This document shows, one piece after another, positions 6,665 to 8,296 of a stretch of 8,296 nucleotides of DNA; the stretch's first letter is position 1, and every line of letters starts with the position of its first letter. The DNA comes from Methanomicrobiales archaeon (lineage in GTDB: Archaea > Halobacteriota > Syntropharchaeia > Alkanophagales > Methanospirareceae), in the NCBI GenBank assembly GCA_003160755.1, contig QEXZ01000068.1:1-8296 (forward strand), read 5' to 3'. The notes beneath the pieces were generated by a model. That model saw only the letters and a list, made by a program, of their open reading frames with translations, did not search any database and was not told where the DNA came from. The position numbers and the translations under genes were made by a program.

Positions 6665-6709
6665 CAAACAAATCCCAAATCCCAATTTCAAAAATTTAAA
6701 ACAAACCAT
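6635..6709. repeat. AT-rich tail of short imperfect direct repeats
   Basis: The plus strand has AAATCC-type units repeated several times (AAATCCAAATCC near 6640, AAATCCCAAATCCC near 6670), then AATTTC, AAAAATTTAAAAC. Almost no G occurs on this strand. The block begins where the restriction-enzyme similarity ends. I recognise this AAATCC(C)-rich style from intergenic sequence of many environmental genomes, but cannot name the element. Confidence 0.5.
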
Positions 6710-6820
6710 TCTTTAAAAGCGATTTTGGCACGGACAGGATAACGCCTGCGTTGAGAATTGATTCCCTATTCCCCCGTGCAGTGGCTATTCCCTATTCCCC
6801 CTTCCCTACCGCCTAAATAG
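6710..6820. other. Non-coding stretch with a 15-bp direct repeat
   Basis: No open frame of note. ATTCCCTATTCCCCC occurs twice, at 6761-6775 and 6787-6801, 11 nt apart. Short inverted repeats are also visible: GCACGG (6728-6733) with CCGTGC (6774-6779), and inside it AACGC-CT-GCGTT (6741-6752). The stretch lies directly downstream of the 3' end of the tRNA gene. Nothing here matches an RNA family I know. Confidence 0.45.
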
Positions 6821-6893
6821 TGGGCCCGATGCGATTCGAACGCATGACCTCCGCCTTGTCAAGGCGACGTCATTCCAACTAGACCACGGGCCC
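6821..6893 (-). tRNA. tRNA-Val (anticodon GAC)
   Basis: A full 73-nt cloverleaf reads on the minus strand. The acceptor stem is GGGCCCG paired with CGGGCCC, and the discriminator is A. The D arm is GTC...GAC with GG in the loop. The anticodon stem TCGCC/GGCGG closes the 7-nt loop TTGACAA, giving anticodon GAC (plus-strand 6858-6860), which reads valine codon GUC and GUU by wobble. The T arm is ATGCG-TTCGAAT-CGCAT. There is no intron, and CCA is not encoded (CTA follows), which is common in archaea. An AT-rich segment upstream (about 6902-6935) probably carries its promoter. Confidence 0.95.
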
Positions 6894-6910
6894 CCCTGTG
6901 AGATAGTAGG

Positions 6911-6930
6911 GTAATTTTAATTACTATAAT
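6911..6930 (-). promoter_or_regulatory. Candidate promoter of the tRNA-Val gene
   Basis: The minus strand is strongly AT-rich here (TTATAGTAATTAAAATTA), roughly 20-40 nt before the tRNA 5' end, the expected place for an archaeal TATA box. Two overlapping candidates exist (TTATAG and TTAAAATT), and I cannot tell which is used. Confidence 0.35.
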
Positions 6931-6944
6931 AAAGTTTTCATGTG

Positions 6945-6954
6945 TTTATAAAAT
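6945..6954 (+). promoter_or_regulatory. TATA box of the thioredoxin reductase-like gene
   Basis: TTTATAAAAT on the plus strand is a close match to the archaeal TATA box. A start site about 25 nt downstream (near 6975) gives a leader of about 18 nt before the ATG at 6993. This also argues against an upstream GTG start at 6942, which would lie before the promoter itself. Confidence 0.5.
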
Positions 6955-6992
6955 TAAATAGAAGGAAGCTCTTTATACTTTACATACAAGGA

Positions 6993-7928
6993 ATGAAGAG
7001 AGATAAGAATTACGATTTGATTGTCGTTGGTGCGGGACCCGCGGGAATGACGGCAGGGATGTACGGCGCGAGGAGCGGGCTAAAAGCGTTAGTGGTTGAG
7101 AAAGGAATAAGCGGCGGATTATCCAATGAGGCGCCAGAGATAGAGAATTACCCAGGATTCAAGCGTGTGGGTGGCATGGAATTAGCAGAAAAGGTGAAAG
7201 AACAAGCATCCGAATATGTAGAGATAAAAGAGCTGGAAAAGGTAAAAACAATAGAAACGAGAGGAAAAGAAAACGAGAAAAATATGCGGGTAGTTACGGA
7301 AAAAGGCTCTTATGTCACAAAAACGGCGATAATAAGCACGGGGACCAAACACAGGAAACTGGATGCCCGTGGTGAAGACGACTTTTTAGGGCGGGGGATA
7401 TCTTATTGTGCTACCTGTGATGGTTTTTTCTTTAGAGATAAGCCTATAATAGTGGTAGGTGGAGGGGACTCAGCCGTTAGAGAAGCTTTATATCTGAAAA
7501 ATATCGGCTGTGAGGTAACGCTGATTCACAGAAGAGATAAGCTCAGGGCAGAACCGTATTTACAAAAAAAACTGGAAAAGGCAGGTGTGCCTGTCTTGTG
7601 GAATTCCGTGGTGAACGAGATAAAAGGTGATAAAGCGGTGAGGAGCGTTGTTAAATATGATAGAAAGAAGGAGATTGAAGATGAGTTCCCCGTAGAAGGT
7701 GTGTTTATATCCGTTGGCGAAGAGCCGATGAATGAATTAGCAGCACAAATAGGAATCAAATGCGATAAAAACGGCTACATAATCGCGGATAAAAACCAGA
7801 GGACGAACATCAAACGAGTATATGCAGCGGGAGATATAACAGGTGGCGTGAGACAGGTGGTGGTTGCGTGTGCAGAAGGCGCTATCGCTGCTACCTCGGC
7901 GTATAACGATTTGCTGGAATTGGAATAA
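6993..7928 (+). CDS. trxB: Thioredoxin reductase-like NADPH-dependent flavoprotein
   Basis: A cytoplasmic flavoprotein of 311 residues, the normal length of low-molecular-weight thioredoxin reductase, which passes electrons from NADPH via FAD and a redox disulfide to thioredoxin. The N-terminal FAD-binding motif is 'VVGAGPAG' (11-18), followed by 'IENYPGF' (50-56). The redox-active disulfide is Cys139-Ala-Thr-Cys142 followed by Asp143. The NADPH domain has 'VVGGGDSAVREALYL' (154-168) and 'HRRDKLR' (179-185); the HRRxxxR pattern indicates NADPH rather than NADH. 'YAAGDITGG' (277-285) and 'RQVVVACAEGAIAA' complete the FAD domain. The ATG at 6993 is chosen because the protein then starts six residues before the first beta strand, as in relatives, and the longer GTG frame at 6942 contains the TATA box. 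There is no well-spaced Shine-Dalgarno motif. Ferredoxin- or F420-linked relatives exist in archaea, so the partner is not certain. Confidence 0.93.
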   Translation: MKRDKNYDLIVVGAGPAGMTAGMYGARSGLKALVVEKGISGGLSNEAPEIENYPGFKRVGGMELAEKVKEQASEYVEIKELEKVKTIETRGKENEKNMRVVTEKGSYVTKTAIISTGTKHRKLDARGEDDFLGRGISYCATCDGFFFRDKPIIVVGGGDSAVREALYLKNIGCEVTLIHRRDKLRAEPYLQKKLEKAGVPVLWNSVVNEIKGDKAVRSVVKYDRKKEIEDEFPVEGVFISVGEEPMNELAAQIGIKCDKNGYIIADKNQRTNIKRVYAAGDITGGVRQVVVACAEGAIAATSAYNDLLELE

Positions 7929-7938
7929 CAAATAAAAG

Positions 7939-8296
7939 ATGGAACTAAGGGAGATAGGGATTGACGAAGCGGGAAAGGGCCCTGTAGTAGGGTCTATGTT
8001 TGTTGCGGGGGTATTGAATTTTGAGGGGTTGGAAACGCTGGGCGTAAAGGATTCGAAGCAACTGAGTCCTTCAAGGCGAGAATATCTGGCGGAATGTATA
8101 GAAGCCTCAACTGAGGTTTATGTCCTCGAATTCACGGCAAATGAGATAGACGAGGGTAGAAAAAGGCATACGTTGAATGAAATTATGGTTGAACTTTTTT
8201 CTGCTGTACTTATACATTTTCAGCCTGATAGGGCGTTCGTTGACGCAGCAGACGTCAATCCAGATAGATTCGCAGTGAATCTTAAATCAGGCTACG
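7939..8296 (+). CDS. rnhB: Ribonuclease HII (partial, C-terminus beyond right edge)
   Basis: The frame is open for 119 codons to the window edge, roughly the first half of an archaeal RNase HII of about 200-230 residues. The enzyme cuts the RNA strand of RNA-DNA hybrids and incises at single ribonucleotides in DNA, using a metal-binding cluster of acidic residues. 'GIDEAGKGPVVG' at residues 7-18 provides Asp9 and Glu10. 'LGVKDSKQLSPSRREYL' (34-50) is the second family block. 'FVDAADVNPDRFAVNL' (100-115) provides the third catalytic residue, Asp102. The fourth Asp would lie beyond the edge. The family motif is more often DEAGRG; Lys13 is a conservative change. The ATG lies 10 nt after the trxB-like stop codon, so the two are likely co-transcribed. 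The ribosome site is weak. Confidence 0.93.
   Translation, partial: MELREIGIDEAGKGPVVGSMFVAGVLNFEGLETLGVKDSKQLSPSRREYLAECIEASTEVYVLEFTANEIDEGRKRHTLNEIMVELFSAVLIHFQPDRAFVDAADVNPDRFAVNLKSGY

Noticed and set aside
6377..6709. A 110-codon open frame on the minus strand across the restriction remnant and repeat tail
   Set aside because: It is the antisense of a recognisable protein fragment and of a low-complexity repeat; its Phe/Leu-rich start comes directly from the repeat tail. No ribosome site or family motif is seen.
6635..6709. CRISPR-like array
   Set aside because: The repeat units are only 6-7 bases, directly adjacent and without spacers of regular length.
6821..6840. tRNA 3' end as an att site with a second copy nearby
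   Set aside because: I looked for a repeat of the tRNA 3' segment in the window; only very short matches such as TGCGAT near 6467 exist, not enough to claim integration.
6942..6992. GTG at 6942 as start of the thioredoxin reductase-like protein
   Set aside because: It would add a 17-residue basic extension unlike the family, and the best TATA box lies inside that extension.

Overview
This window looks like a chromosomal segment of a euryarchaeon. The evidence is the archaeal gene content (an F420H2 dehydrogenase-type membrane module, an archaeal-type RNase HII, a tRNA-Val without an encoded CCA end) and AT-rich TATA-like promoters. The minus-strand gene order J-K-M-L-N-A is the order I know from the fqo (F420H2:quinone oxidoreductase) cluster of Archaeoglobus, and it differs from the A-B-C-D-H-I-J-K-L-M-N-O order of Methanosarcina fpo. 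A member of Archaeoglobi or of an ANME-1/Syntrophoarchaeia-like lineage is therefore my best guess, inferred from gene order and sequence style only.

Positions 1-6278 (minus strand) form one tightly packed operon. It runs fqoJ, fqoK, fqoM, fqoL, fqoN, fqoA, then a YIP1-family membrane protein cut by the left edge. Junctions are 0-15 nt gaps or ATGA stop/start overlaps, so translation is probably coupled. J, K and A are small membrane subunits, and L, M and N are the three antiporter-like proton-pumping subunits of a complex I-like enzyme. None of the electron-input subunits (B, C, D, I, F) or the H subunit is in the window. The normal next gene after A is replaced by yip1, so the membrane module appears split from the rest of the cluster. 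M and N both have Glu where the family usually has the TM7 proton-channel Lys, while L keeps the canonical residues. This is the most interesting protein-level observation.

Positions 6279-6992 hold no intact protein gene. They contain, in order, the fqoJ leader with two hairpin-forming inverted repeats, a 53-residue remnant of the N-terminus of a type IIG-like restriction-modification enzyme, an AT-rich tail of short direct repeats that cuts off this remnant, a short segment with a 15-bp direct repeat, and a tRNA-Val(GAC) gene on the minus strand. An AT-rich stretch then serves as promoter region for the tRNA (leftward) and the next gene (rightward).

Positions 6993-8296 (plus strand) hold a thioredoxin-reductase-like flavoprotein and, 10 nt downstream, the start of rnhB (RNase HII), cut by the right edge. 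Together the window shows a membrane bioenergetic operon, a small degraded accessory patch beside a tRNA, and a redox/DNA housekeeping pair. I see no complete undescribed system.
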